The notes below the pieces were generated by a model that saw only the letters and a list, made by a program, of their open reading frames with translations, was not told the origin of the DNA and searched no databases. Below, piece by piece: positions 17,369 to 25,385 of a stretch of DNA of 28,592 bases. Origin of the DNA: Planctomycetia bacterium (lineage in GTDB: Bacteria; Planctomycetota; Phycisphaerae; Phycisphaerales; SM1A02). The first letter of the stretch is position 1. Each line of letters begins with the position of its first letter. Made by a program: the position numbers and the translations under genes. The DNA lies in assembly GCA_005799475.1 (NCBI GenBank), contig SYGQ01000178.1:1-28592 (forward strand). Direction: 5' to 3'.

Positions 17369-17374
17369 TACACT
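17369..17374 (+). promoter_or_regulatory. Candidate -10 element (leaderless) for the response regulator gene
   Basis: The hexamer TACACT is followed by seven bases and then the ATG at 17382. There is no room for a normal leader between it and the start codon. A -35 match at 17 bp is poor. Confidence 0.45.
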
Positions 17375-17381
17375 TGCGGCC

Positions 17382-18761
17382 ATGCCGGAAGACATGGATG
17401 GCCTCCGTGCGCAGGTTCTCATCATCGATGACGAGCCCGAGCACGCCGAAACGATGGCGGACGCGCTCGCCAAGCCAGGCCATGTCTGCACGATCGTCAC
17501 GAGCCAGAAGAAGGCAGAAGTGGAACTCCGACACGGCAACTTCGATGTTGTCGTGACCGACCTCGTCATGGAGTCCGCTCGGTCTGGGATGGAGGTCCTC
17601 AAACTGGTTGCGGAAGTGCAGCCCGAGGCCGCCACGATCATGGTGACCGCGCACGGCGACATTCCCACGGCCAAGGAGGCGCTCAGGGGAGGTGCCTACG
17701 ACTTCATCGTGAAGCCGCTTGATCTGGTGGTGTTCCGCAACCTCGTCCAGCGGGCTGCCGAGTCGGTGCTCCTGCGACACCAAAACCAGGCGCTCAAGGG
17801 CCAGGTGGACGCCGCCTACGGATTCGAGGGGATCATCGGCGATTCGGCGGGGATCCGTCAGGTGATTGCGGCGATCAAGCAGGTCGCCCCGAGCAACATC
17901 CCCGTGCTCATCTCGGGCGAGAGCGGCACGGGTAAGGAACTGGTCGCCCACGCCATCCACATCCACTCCAAGCGCCGGGAGCGGAGGTTCGTCCCGTTCA
18001 ATGCGGCCGGGCAGGCCGAGAGCCTCCTCGAGGACCAACTCTTCGGCCATGTCCGCGGAGCCTTCACAGGTGCCGACAAGGACCGGGAGGGGGTCTTCGA
18101 GTACGCCGATCGAGGCACCGTCTTCCTCGACGAGATTGGCGACATGCCCATCTCGATGCAACCGAAACTGCTCCGGGTGCTTGAGAAGGGGGAGATCGTC
18201 CGGCTCGGCGCCAACGATGCCAAGCGGGTGGATGTGCGGTTCGTCAGCGCCACGAATCGGGATCTCAAGTCGATGATTGCGAAGACGGGCTTCCGCGAGG
18301 ACCTCTTCTACAGACTGCGCGGCGTCGAGATTCATATTCCGCCGCTGCGCGAGCGTCGCGAAGACATTCCGCTGCTCGTTCGTCATGCCGTGGGCCGGTT
18401 CGCGCGCGAACTCGATCGGCCAATCCCCGGCGTGAGCGAGCCGGCGATGATGCGGCTCATCTCCTACGAGTGGCCCGGCAATGTGCGCGAACTTGTCAAC
18501 CTAATGCACCGGCTTGTGGTGGCGACGACGGGCGCGACGATCGAACTCAAGGACATTCCGGACGAAGTCCGAGCCTCCGACTCTGACGAAGCGTCTGCGG
18601 CCATCGGCGGCCTCGCTGGCGTGGGGCTTGAGCGGCTGGAGAAAGAGGCGATCCGGCAGACGCTGGCGATGGCTGAGGGGAACCGTGAGCGCGCCGCGCA
18701 GATGCTCGGCATCGGCGAGCGCACGCTCCAAAGGAAGCTCAAGGACTACGGCTTGCGCTGA
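17382..18761 (+). CDS. Sigma-54-dependent response regulator (NtrC family)
   Basis: This 459-residue protein has the full NtrC layout. The receiver domain (about 10-125) has acidic residues D16 and D17 and the likely phosphate acceptor D60 (VVVTDLVM). The AAA+ domain (about 150-390) has the Walker A GESGTGKE (about 177-184), the sigma-54 contact loop GAFTGA (about 226-231) and the Walker B GTVFLDEIGDM. A Fis-type helix-turn-helix at the end reads NRERAAQMLGIGERTLQRKL. Such proteins activate sigma-54 promoters after phosphorylation by a histidine kinase; none is encoded in the window. The next gene, an LptF/LptG-type permease, starts 9 bp downstream, so envelope-related control is possible but not shown. 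Confidence 0.95.
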   Translation: MPEDMDGLRAQVLIIDDEPEHAETMADALAKPGHVCTIVTSQKKAEVELRHGNFDVVVTDLVMESARSGMEVLKLVAEVQPEAATIMVTAHGDIPTAKEALRGGAYDFIVKPLDLVVFRNLVQRAAESVLLRHQNQALKGQVDAAYGFEGIIGDSAGIRQVIAAIKQVAPSNIPVLISGESGTGKELVAHAIHIHSKRRERRFVPFNAAGQAESLLEDQLFGHVRGAFTGADKDREGVFEYADRGTVFLDEIGDMPISMQPKLLRVLEKGEIVRLGANDAKRVDVRFVSATNRDLKSMIAKTGFREDLFYRLRGVEIHIPPLRERREDIPLLVRHAVGRFARELDRPIPGVSEPAMMRLISYEWPGNVRELVNLMHRLVVATTGATIELKDIPDEVRASDSDEASAAIGGLAGVGLERLEKEAIRQTLAMAEGNRERAAQMLGIGERTLQRKLKDYGLR

Positions 18762-18770
18762 GGCGAACGA

Positions 18771-20402
18771 GTGTCCTGGATTCTCCACCGACATCTCTTC
18801 ATCGAACTGACAAAGGTCCTCGTCCTCACCACCATTGTGATCGTGACGGTGATCGCCTTCGGTGCGGTCATCAAACCGCTCACACAAAACCTACTCGGCC
18901 CCGGAGGCATGCTCAAGTACATCCTCATTGCGATGGTGCCCATGCTCCAGTACGCGCTTCCCTTTTCGGCGGGGTTCGCCGCCACGATCGTCACGCATCG
19001 CTTCGCCAACGACAACGAGATTCAGGCGATGTCGCTCGCGGGGCTCTCGTACCGCAGGATCCTCATGCCGCATGCGGTCCTTGGGCTCGTGCTCACGGGA
19101 CTGATGTTCATTCTTGTGCAGACGGCGGTGCCTCGGCTTCTCGAACTGATGTATGTCGTCATCACCGAGGACGCCGCGCAGGTCTTCGTGACGACCGTCC
19201 GCTCTGGCGAGGCATTCAAGGCGGGGAACTTTCTCATCTCGGCCGATCGGATCGGACTCGACGAGGCGCCCGGCGAGGGGATTCATCAGCGAATCCGCAT
19301 GGAGGGCGTCGTGGCGATTGAGATGGACGGGAAGGGGCGGCTGCAAACCGAGTTCGTCGCCCGCGCGGGATCGGCCGACCTCTACATGACCGACAGCGAC
19401 CTTCTCATCAAGGTCGCGTTCCGGGACGCGACCGTGCTGCGCCCGGGCGACGCAGCCGTCGCCTTTCTGCCGCTCGCTGAGCCGATGCCGACCGTGATCG
19501 ACCGGTCGTGGGCGAGAAGCCCCAACTATTTCGGCGGCGGAGAACTCTTCCGCGTCCTGCGAGATCCAGAGTCGAGTTCGGCGGTCGCACTCGCTCGGCA
19601 CCAACTCGAACAGGCACTGCAGGGGGCGATCGCCATCGACCTTGTGGGCCGGTCGCTTGAAGCCACAGGCGAGGCGCGGCTCGAGAGCGTCGAAGCGCAG
19701 CGCGCCTATGTTGTCCGCGACGCGATCCTGGGCGGCGGCGGCCTCGTCCCCAAGCCGCCCGCCAAGCGTCTCGCCGTGCTCGAAGTCGACCAGGGCGGCG
19801 TCGTGCGCGAGGCGTCTGCGCGCCGCGCCTCCTTGGTCACGACGGCCGCCGCGGCGCAGGGAGCGTCATCGAACCGGCTCGACCTCGTGCTTGACGATCC
19901 AGAGGCCCACGATGCCAGAGCCTCCGACGAACGGTCGGTCCGCTGGCCCGCGCGAGTCGTGGGCTTGTCCGTCGTCGCTCCACCTGGAGTCACGCGCCCC
20001 GACCTTCTCGAGAGCGCCGCCGCCATCGCCGCCGCGAAGACGCCGCCGCTGGCGAGCGCGGCGCGGACAGCGAAGGCGCACCTCGACGAACTCACGGCTG
20101 TCCGGCGCAATGTGCGCGACGAAACGCTCTCGCACATCTGGCTTCGGTTTGCCCAGCCGTTGAGCGTGGCGCTTCTTCTCGTCCTTGGCGGCGTGCTGGC
20201 GATCTGGAAGCGAGGGAGCCTGCCTCTGGCGGTCTACCTGATGGCGTTTCTTCCGGGAATCTTGGACATTCTCTTGACCACTTCGGGACAGTCGATCATC
20301 AAAGGTCACCGGCTCGGCTTCGGTCTCACCGTCATGTGGGCGGGCAATGCCGCACTGGTGGCGATCATCGTGCTCGCGTGGCGAAGGATGGCCCGCCACT
20401 AG
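18771..20402 (+). CDS. LptF/LptG-family permease with enlarged periplasmic region
   Basis: The product is a YjgP/YjgQ-type permease, one of the two membrane subunits that, with LptB, extract lipopolysaccharide from the inner membrane. Helices are visible near residues 18-40, 45-75 and 98-120 at the N-terminus and three more in the last 90 residues (QPLSVALLLVLGGVLAIWKR, LPGILDILLTTSGQ, WAGNAALVAIIVLAW). The N-terminal LHRHLFIELTKVLVLTTIVI is family-typical. At 543 residues it is about 160 longer than usual. The extra length lies in the periplasmic part (about 265-450), is Ala-rich and partly helical, and I do not recognise it. The start is GTG. It precedes a second family member, as lptF and lptG usually do. 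Confidence 0.85.
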   Translation: MSWILHRHLFIELTKVLVLTTIVIVTVIAFGAVIKPLTQNLLGPGGMLKYILIAMVPMLQYALPFSAGFAATIVTHRFANDNEIQAMSLAGLSYRRILMPHAVLGLVLTGLMFILVQTAVPRLLELMYVVITEDAAQVFVTTVRSGEAFKAGNFLISADRIGLDEAPGEGIHQRIRMEGVVAIEMDGKGRLQTEFVARAGSADLYMTDSDLLIKVAFRDATVLRPGDAAVAFLPLAEPMPTVIDRSWARSPNYFGGGELFRVLRDPESSSAVALARHQLEQALQGAIAIDLVGRSLEATGEARLESVEAQRAYVVRDAILGGGGLVPKPPAKRLAVLEVDQGGVVREASARRASLVTTAAAAQGASSNRLDLVLDDPEAHDARASDERSVRWPARVVGLSVVAPPGVTRPDLLESAAAIAAAKTPPLASAARTAKAHLDELTAVRRNVRDETLSHIWLRFAQPLSVALLLVLGGVLAIWKRGSLPLAVYLMAFLPGILDILLTTSGQSIIKGHRLGFGLTVMWAGNAALVAIIVLAWRRMARH

Positions 20403-20405
20403 GTG
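20401..20405 (+). promoter_or_regulatory. Shine-Dalgarno site deciding the second permease start
   Basis: AGGTG overlaps the stop codon of the preceding gene and lies 6 nt before the ATG at 20412. It favours that ATG over the GTG at 20403. Confidence 0.6.
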
Positions 20406-20411
20406 TCCGCG

Positions 20412-21551
20412 ATGAAGATCCTTGACCGCCACATCCTGCTTCGGTTCCTCGGCAACTTCGCCATTCTCTTCGCGACGCTTTTCGTCTTCGCAATCTCCAT
20501 CGACATCATCATCCAGTGGGACAAGTTTCTGGAAGCCTCGACACGGATCGTCAAGGCGAAGGACCCTGCGTCATCGGGCGCGTCGTTCCTCGATGTCGCG
20601 ATCCTCATCCTTTCCTTCCACGGCCCGAGGATCTTCCAGTTCTATCAGTACATGATGCCACTGGTGGCCATGGGGGCGATGGGGTTCACCGCGAGTGCGA
20701 TGCATCGGCAGCGCGAGTTCACGGCGCTCTTGGCGGCAGGGATTTCTCTCCGTCGCGCGGTCGCCCCGATCATCGTCGGTGTCGCGCTGCTCTGCGCGCT
20801 CCAAGTGGTCAATCAGGAACTCATCGTGCCGAGGCTGGCCCAGCGACTCTTGCAAGATCACTCGGACCTCGTCCACGGCGTCGCAAAGGCGTGGGGCATC
20901 CCGCTCGCGACCGACTCGCAAGGTCGGCTCATCCACGCGGCGCGATTCGATCCGGCCACGAAGTCGCTTTCGGGCATCTATGTCGTCGAGCGGGCGCCCG
21001 ACGGCACCGTGCTCCGCCGGATTGAGGCACCCAGCGCAACATGGTCGGAGGAACGGGGCCTCTGGATTCTCAAGGATGGCCGCGCGGGCGCGCCCACGGC
21101 GCCTCGTGGCGAACCCACCGGCGAGCGCAGCGCCGTGTTCACAGACAGCGCCATCGAAACGCTCGACTCCGACTTGGATCCGAAGTCACTTCTGCTCCGT
21201 CAGCACGCGCTCTACGCGCAAATGCTCTCATTGCGCGAGATCGCGCAACTTGCCGAGGGAAGTGCCGTCGATCCCGCCGCACTCCGCCGCTACGCGGTGG
21301 GGCGATTCTCGGCGCTCGCGGTCGCCATCTGCATGATCGGCATCGCGATCCCGTTCTTTGCGCTGCGCGAGCCCGCGAACCTTCTCGCGCAATCCGTGCG
21401 CTGCGCGGCGTTCGGCTTGCCGCTGCTCCTGCTGTCGATGGTGCTCTTGTCGGTGCCCCTGTCGCGCGTGGGACCCACGGTCGGTGTCGTGCTCCCGGTC
21501 GCCGTGCTTCTTCCCATTGCCGCGTGGCGGCTCTCCGCCATGAAGACCTGA
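20412..21551 (+). CDS. LptF/LptG-family permease
   Basis: This 379-residue protein is of normal length for the family. It has three N-terminal helices (LRFLGNFAILFATLFVFAIS; the segment around YQYMMPLVAMGAMGF; APIIVGVALLCALQVVNQEL), a periplasmic beta domain (about 130-270, including GRLIHAARFDPATKSLSGIY) and C-terminal helices (SALAVAICMIGIAIPFFALR onward). The MKILDRHIL start is typical of these permeases, and the ATG at 20412 is preferred because AGGTG lies 6 nt upstream. With the preceding gene it should form the inner-membrane part of a lipopolysaccharide exporter. Which of the pair is LptF and which LptG cannot be settled by eye. The ATPase LptB is not in the window. Confidence 0.88.
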   Translation: MKILDRHILLRFLGNFAILFATLFVFAISIDIIIQWDKFLEASTRIVKAKDPASSGASFLDVAILILSFHGPRIFQFYQYMMPLVAMGAMGFTASAMHRQREFTALLAAGISLRRAVAPIIVGVALLCALQVVNQELIVPRLAQRLLQDHSDLVHGVAKAWGIPLATDSQGRLIHAARFDPATKSLSGIYVVERAPDGTVLRRIEAPSATWSEERGLWILKDGRAGAPTAPRGEPTGERSAVFTDSAIETLDSDLDPKSLLLRQHALYAQMLSLREIAQLAEGSAVDPAALRRYAVGRFSALAVAICMIGIAIPFFALREPANLLAQSVRCAAFGLPLLLLSMVLLSVPLSRVGPTVGVVLPVAVLLPIAAWRLSAMKT

Positions 21552-21557
21552 CGCGCG

Positions 21558-22544
21558 CTACTCGCGGCGCGACTCAATCTGTCGTCGCCACGCTTCCTCG
21601 AGGTTCGAGTCGAAGACGGTCGGTCGCGCCTCACCCAAGAGGTGGCGCGCAATGCGGTCCATTTCGACGCGTTCTTGCGCCAGTTGCGCGGCGGTCTCGC
21701 ACTCCGCACGCACCGCGGCCGGGTCGGCGCCGTCGCCAGGCGTCTCGTCGCGAAGCTCCAAGATCGCGTAGCCGCCATCGATGAGGACGGGCTCGCTGCG
21801 GTCGCCCTTGGCGAGCCCGAAGAGCGCCTCCCGGATCGCCAACGGATACGAGGGATCGAGCTTGCACATCGGTGCGATCAATCCGCCCCGCGACGCGCTG
21901 GCATCGGTGGAGAATCGCGCCGCCACCTCGCCAAAGGGAGTGCCCGCGTCGAGTTGCGCCCGAGCCTGCTGCGCCTGCGCAAGGTCGGCGACGACGATGA
22001 GCCGCGCACTGCGCCGGGGTCCATGCCGCGCGTCGTAGGCCTGCCGAACATTCTCTTCGGAGATCGAACTCGACTTGCGTGCGAGGGCACGGAGTCCCGC
22101 ATTTCTCGTGAGGAGCGCATGCCACCTTGTGGTGCCCAAGCCCTGCGATGACCGAAGCCGCTCAAGAAGTTGCTCGGCCCGGGCGCGGTCCTTGGAGAGC
22201 GCGCCGAGTGCCGCTGCTTCTTCGGCGGCAATCGCGGCCTCATCGATCACGATCGACTCGAGCCCGAGTGTCCGGACAAGCGCCCGCTCGAGCAGCAGTT
22301 CGTCGAGAATGCTCCCGCCTGCGGCCTCAAGGAGCCTCGGCCGCATCTGCGCGAAGGAGATCGCCTCGCTGTTCCACATCGCCGCCGGGAGTTCATGATC
22401 GGGTTCACTCCGCACCCGATCAACCCGCGGCGCCGGTGGCGAACTGATGCCGACGGAGGTGAGTGGTGCGGGAGCACACGAGGTGCTCACTCCAAGTGCC
22501 GCAAGTGCCAGAACAAGGATGGTTGTTGGCGCGATCGAGCGCAT
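21558..22544 (-). CDS. PpiC-type (parvulin) peptidyl-prolyl isomerase, exported
   Basis: This 328-residue protein has a hydrophobic N-terminal export signal ending near LGVSTSCAP, which could be a degenerate lipobox. A SurA/PrsA-like helical N-domain (about 60-170) is followed by a parvulin domain (about 180-270) with ARLIVVADLAQAQQARAQL, FGEVAARFSTDASASRGG and AIREALFGLAKGDRSEPV. Such proteins help outer-membrane or secreted proteins fold in the periplasm. The ATG at 22544 lies 4 bp after the upstream gene's stop, in place of a TTG at 22568 inside that gene. It ends 6 bp from the convergent permease stop. Confidence 0.87.
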   Translation of the reverse strand: MRSIAPTTILVLALAALGVSTSCAPAPLTSVGISSPPAPRVDRVRSEPDHELPAAMWNSEAISFAQMRPRLLEAAGGSILDELLLERALVRTLGLESIVIDEAAIAAEEAAALGALSKDRARAEQLLERLRSSQGLGTTRWHALLTRNAGLRALARKSSSISEENVRQAYDARHGPRRSARLIVVADLAQAQQARAQLDAGTPFGEVAARFSTDASASRGGLIAPMCKLDPSYPLAIREALFGLAKGDRSEPVLIDGGYAILELRDETPGDGADPAAVRAECETAAQLAQERVEMDRIARHLLGEARPTVFDSNLEEAWRRQIESRRE

Positions 22545-22548
22545 TGGG

Positions 22549-24591
22549 TCAGGGTACGCGTGGCTCAATCGCGAACAGGGCGGTTGAGCCGAAGGCTCCC
22601 TTTTCGATGAGTGCAGACTTCAACGACGAGATCGCATCCGGTGTGATGGCGCCATCGAGCCACCCACTCCGCCGCCACACGCCGAGCATGGTGGTGTCGA
22701 TCACGATGTGCGTGAATCCATGGCGCGAGAGTTCCCTCACCGCCTCGGCTCCGTCTCCGTGTGCGGCCTTGATCGCCCTGCTGACTGCGCCGTCGTTCCA
22801 CACCGTGCTGTAGTCGGGAATCATCGGCCACCAGAAGACCGTCGCGGCTCCGAGCGTGGCCACGCGCGAACCAGCGGGAAGTTGCGTGAGCGACTTCGGC
22901 AGTCCCGGCTCGGGCGTCTCCCCCATGAACAGCGGTTCGAGTCCGATCGCCGTCGCCGGAGTGGGGTGACCCTCGATGATGGGTCCGTCGGTCGCGTAAC
23001 ACAGGAGTGGCTGCAGACACCATAGGGCCGCGAGCGACGCGAGGGCCGCCTTTCCGAGCCATCCCGCGCGGGCGAGGCTCGACAGCGCGATCCCGACGAG
23101 CAGCGCCATCGGCACCACCGCGGGCAGCAAGAACCGTCCCTTCGCGTGCGTGAAGATGAGCCACAGAGCCACCTGCGTCAGGACAACCGCCCCGAGCAGC
23201 ATCGACACACGGCGCGTCGACCGCGGCACGGCGAGCCAAACCGCGGCAAGTGCCGCCAGCCACGGCAACACCGACCAGAAGGGACGCCAGGGCGTCATGC
23301 TGTCCGGACCCGCGTCGGTCAAACCTGCGAAGAGGAACTCATTCCCCAACGATCGCCACCACTGGCTCATCCCCTCGCTCGCGTGCGCCGCATGAAAGGT
23401 CGATGCTTGCTCGGGCGTCAGCCACGCTGCCCCGGCGATCGGAAAAAATGGGCTCCCGTGGTCGATCGCGCCGCGCACCCACCAGGGCGAAAGCACTGCG
23501 ATCATCACGAGGGCCATCACGCCCAGACCGACGAGAGTCTCGCGGAGTGAACGCGCCGAGTGTCTTTGAGACGCGACGATGACGACCACTGTTGGCGCAA
23601 CGACTGCCAAGAGCGCCGTCAGCTTGGCGCCGCACGCCGCGCCCGCGAGGAGTCCAAGCAGCGCGAAGTGCCCGCGCCGGAGCCCTCGGTCATTGTCGAG
23701 CGCCAACCACAGCGACGCCCCCATGAACAGGATGAGCGCCATCTCGTCGTAGGCGAGGCTGCCCGTGACGATGACCCACGGCGTGCCGAGCAGCATCGCG
23801 CCGACCACCCACGCCGTCGCCGAGGCGGGAGCCAGCGTCGGCAGCGCGCGAGAGACGATTCTCGCCCCGAGCGAGCCCGTCATCGCCGCCGCGGCAAGTG
23901 CGAAGAGCCCATGAAGAATCTGCGCGTCTAAGGCCGCACGCTGCGCGGAGTCACGCAGCGCCATCACATGCAGATAGCCAGCCTCCATGAAGGACGGCAG
24001 CGCCGAGTAGACATTATGTTCGAGCGTGACCAGCCTTCCGCGCGCGAGCCACTCGCGCGGAAGTTCGAGGTGATAGCTCAGCGCGTCGTAGCCGCCGAAC
24101 TCCGTCGACCAGAGCCACCCGGGCGCGCTCGCCGACGCGAGTACGAGTGCCGCGAGGGCAGGGGCCAGCGTCCACGCGAGCCACCGTCCGGCGCTGGGGT
24201 GGGTTGGGTTCGACACGCGCAGCGGAAACGGGATCGACACGAACTTCCAAAGCGCCAAGAATCCCGGCAGAATCATGAGCACGCCGATGGCCTGAGCGTT
24301 GGAAGATCGGTACAGCCCGATCGAGGCAGCCACCGTGTCCAGAAGCAGGAGTGCGGCGCACCCAACACCGAGCGAGAGCACCCACGGCTTCGATCCTGCG
24401 CTCAGTCGCCCTGTCAGCGCCGCCCCAAGTCCGAGCGCGCTGAGCATCCACGCCAGCGGTCCCGGGGCGTGCACGCACCACTTGACGATGGCGACGAGTC
24501 CCCGCGGAATCCCATCAAGTGTGAGCGCCCCGCCGATCCAGATCCACGCCAGAAGCAAGAGGGCCGCGACTGCCCACGCCGCGCGCGTCAT
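22549..24591 (-). CDS. GT-C type membrane glycosyltransferase (PMT/ArnT-like)
   Basis: This 680-residue protein has about a dozen membrane helices and a soluble C-terminal part of roughly 130 residues. The first large extracytoplasmic loop carries TEFGGYDALSYHLELPREWL, similar to the Asp-containing catalytic loop of GT-C enzymes that take sugar from a polyprenyl-phosphate carrier. Later helices (YDEMALILFMGASLWLAL, HFALLGLLAGAACGAKLTAL) fit the PMT/RgtA-like superfamily. The acceptor is unknown; it could be lipid, cell-wall polymer or protein. Its ATG overlaps the rplT stop by 4 bases and it is followed 4 bp later by the PpiC gene. Assignment below the superfamily level is not possible here. 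Confidence 0.78.
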   Translation of the reverse strand: MTRAAWAVAALLLLAWIWIGGALTLDGIPRGLVAIVKWCVHAPGPLAWMLSALGLGAALTGRLSAGSKPWVLSLGVGCAALLLLDTVAASIGLYRSSNAQAIGVLMILPGFLALWKFVSIPFPLRVSNPTHPSAGRWLAWTLAPALAALVLASASAPGWLWSTEFGGYDALSYHLELPREWLARGRLVTLEHNVYSALPSFMEAGYLHVMALRDSAQRAALDAQILHGLFALAAAAMTGSLGARIVSRALPTLAPASATAWVVGAMLLGTPWVIVTGSLAYDEMALILFMGASLWLALDNDRGLRRGHFALLGLLAGAACGAKLTALLAVVAPTVVVIVASQRHSARSLRETLVGLGVMALVMIAVLSPWWVRGAIDHGSPFFPIAGAAWLTPEQASTFHAAHASEGMSQWWRSLGNEFLFAGLTDAGPDSMTPWRPFWSVLPWLAALAAVWLAVPRSTRRVSMLLGAVVLTQVALWLIFTHAKGRFLLPAVVPMALLVGIALSSLARAGWLGKAALASLAALWCLQPLLCYATDGPIIEGHPTPATAIGLEPLFMGETPEPGLPKSLTQLPAGSRVATLGAATVFWWPMIPDYSTVWNDGAVSRAIKAAHGDGAEAVRELSRHGFTHIVIDTTMLGVWRRSGWLDGAITPDAISSLKSALIEKGAFGSTALFAIEPRVP

Positions 24592-24956
24592 GCCGCGGCG
24601 GCGGCCTTGGCCCCAATCACCTTTGACGCCAAGGCGTCAAAGGTCACGGGATCATGGATGGCGATCTCGCTGAGCATCTTGCGATTGAGCAGGATGCCCG
24701 CGGTGCTGAGCGCCGGGATGAGCTGGCTGTAGCGAATCCCGCGCATTCGGCATGCCGCCGTAATGCGCGTGATCCAGAGACTGCGGAAGTCGCGCCGTCG
24801 CAGGCGACGATGCGACCATGCATTGCGACCAGCGCGCATCAGCGCGACCTTGGCCTGTTGCTTGAGACGGCTCTTTGTGCCGAAGTACCCGCGCGCTTCT
24901 CTCAGAAGCTTGCGGCGGGCTTGCGTTCGTGCGGCGCCTTTGCGTGCGCGTGCCAT
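24588..24956 (-). CDS. rplT: 50S ribosomal protein L20
   Basis: The 122-residue product is strongly basic and matches L20 throughout: RKLLREARGYFGTKSRL, WSHRRLRRRDFRSLWITRI and ALSTAGILLNRKMLSEIAI. L20 binds 23S rRNA early in large-subunit assembly. A strong Shine-Dalgarno site lies 5 nt before the ATG. It follows rpmI by 98 bp, the usual order, and its stop overlaps the start of a membrane glycosyltransferase gene. Its C-terminus (IGAKAAAAA) is an Ala-rich tail. Confidence 0.97.
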   Translation of the reverse strand: MARARKGAARTQARRKLLREARGYFGTKSRLKQQAKVALMRAGRNAWSHRRLRRRDFRSLWITRITAACRMRGIRYSQLIPALSTAGILLNRKMLSEIAIHDPVTFDALASKVIGAKAAAAA

Positions 24957-25054
24957 GGGAACTCCTTGACTCCCTCCGAGGTGGAGGGGTGGGGGATCGT
25001 CCTGCGGGGCCGTCCTGAGTGGACGGGCTTAGGTCCCGACGGACAGTGCGAATG
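24957..25054 (-). other. rpmI-rplT spacer with two potential RNA hairpins
   Basis: Two inverted repeats lie in this 98-bp spacer. One has 6-bp arms at 24972-24977 and 24983-24988 around a 5-nt loop. The other has 6-bp arms at 25010-25015 and 25021-25026 around a 5-nt loop, extendable past a bulge. Neither is followed by a T run on the minus strand, so they are not typical terminators. They could stabilise the mRNA or mediate translational control. Confidence 0.4.
24962..24967 (-). promoter_or_regulatory. Strong Shine-Dalgarno site of rplT
   Basis: The minus strand reads AAGGAG followed by 5 nt and the rplT ATG. It is the strongest ribosome-binding site seen in the window. Confidence 0.8.
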
Positions 25055-25321
25055 TCAGCCCTTGGCGGCTGACGGGGACTCGGCCTTGGCCGAACGAAGC
25101 ACCTCGTGCTGCTCCTGTGAAAGGAGACCGCGATTGAGGAGCTTCCCGTACATCTTCATGTCGCCGCTGCGAGCGAACTTGCCCTTGCGGTAAGTCTGCA
25201 CCGCGAGGCCGGTCTTGTTGCTCTTGAGGTGGCGGCTGTTGGGTGAGAAGAACCGAACCTTGCCGGTCTTTGTCACCTTGATTCGTTTGGCGAGACCCTT
25301 GTGTGTCTTTTGCTTGGGCAT
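25055..25321 (-). CDS. rpmI: 50S ribosomal protein L35
   Basis: The 88-residue basic protein starts MPKQKTHKGLAKRIKVTKTG and contains SPNSRHLKSNKTGLAVQTYR, which are diagnostic of L35. The family is usually about 65 residues; here a polar tail rich in Ala, Ser and Glu (about 68-88) is added. It binds the large ribosomal subunit. An AGAAGG Shine-Dalgarno-like site lies 8 nt before the ATG. infC, which normally precedes rpmI, is absent; an anti-sigma-like gene lies upstream on the same strand. Confidence 0.96.
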   Translation of the reverse strand: MPKQKTHKGLAKRIKVTKTGKVRFFSPNSRHLKSNKTGLAVQTYRKGKFARSGDMKMYGKLLNRGLLSQEQHEVLRSAKAESPSAAKG

Positions 25322-25348
25322 GGAGGAGGCCTTCTCGTGGGGGCGAAG

Positions 25349-25377
25349 AGGCTACACACTCGCGCGCGCATCCGCAA
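25349..25377 (-). promoter_or_regulatory. Candidate rpmI-rplT promoter
   Basis: The minus strand reads TTGCGG, 17 bp, then TAGCCT. Transcription would begin about 20 nt before the rpmI ATG, leaving room for its Shine-Dalgarno site. It lies in the 64-bp gap after the anti-sigma-like gene. Confidence 0.45.
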
Positions 25378-25385
25378 GGGTCGTC

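Noticed and set aside
24972..25026. Hairpins between rpmI and rplT as transcription terminators
   Set aside because: No T run follows on the minus strand, and rpmI and rplT are normally co-transcribed.
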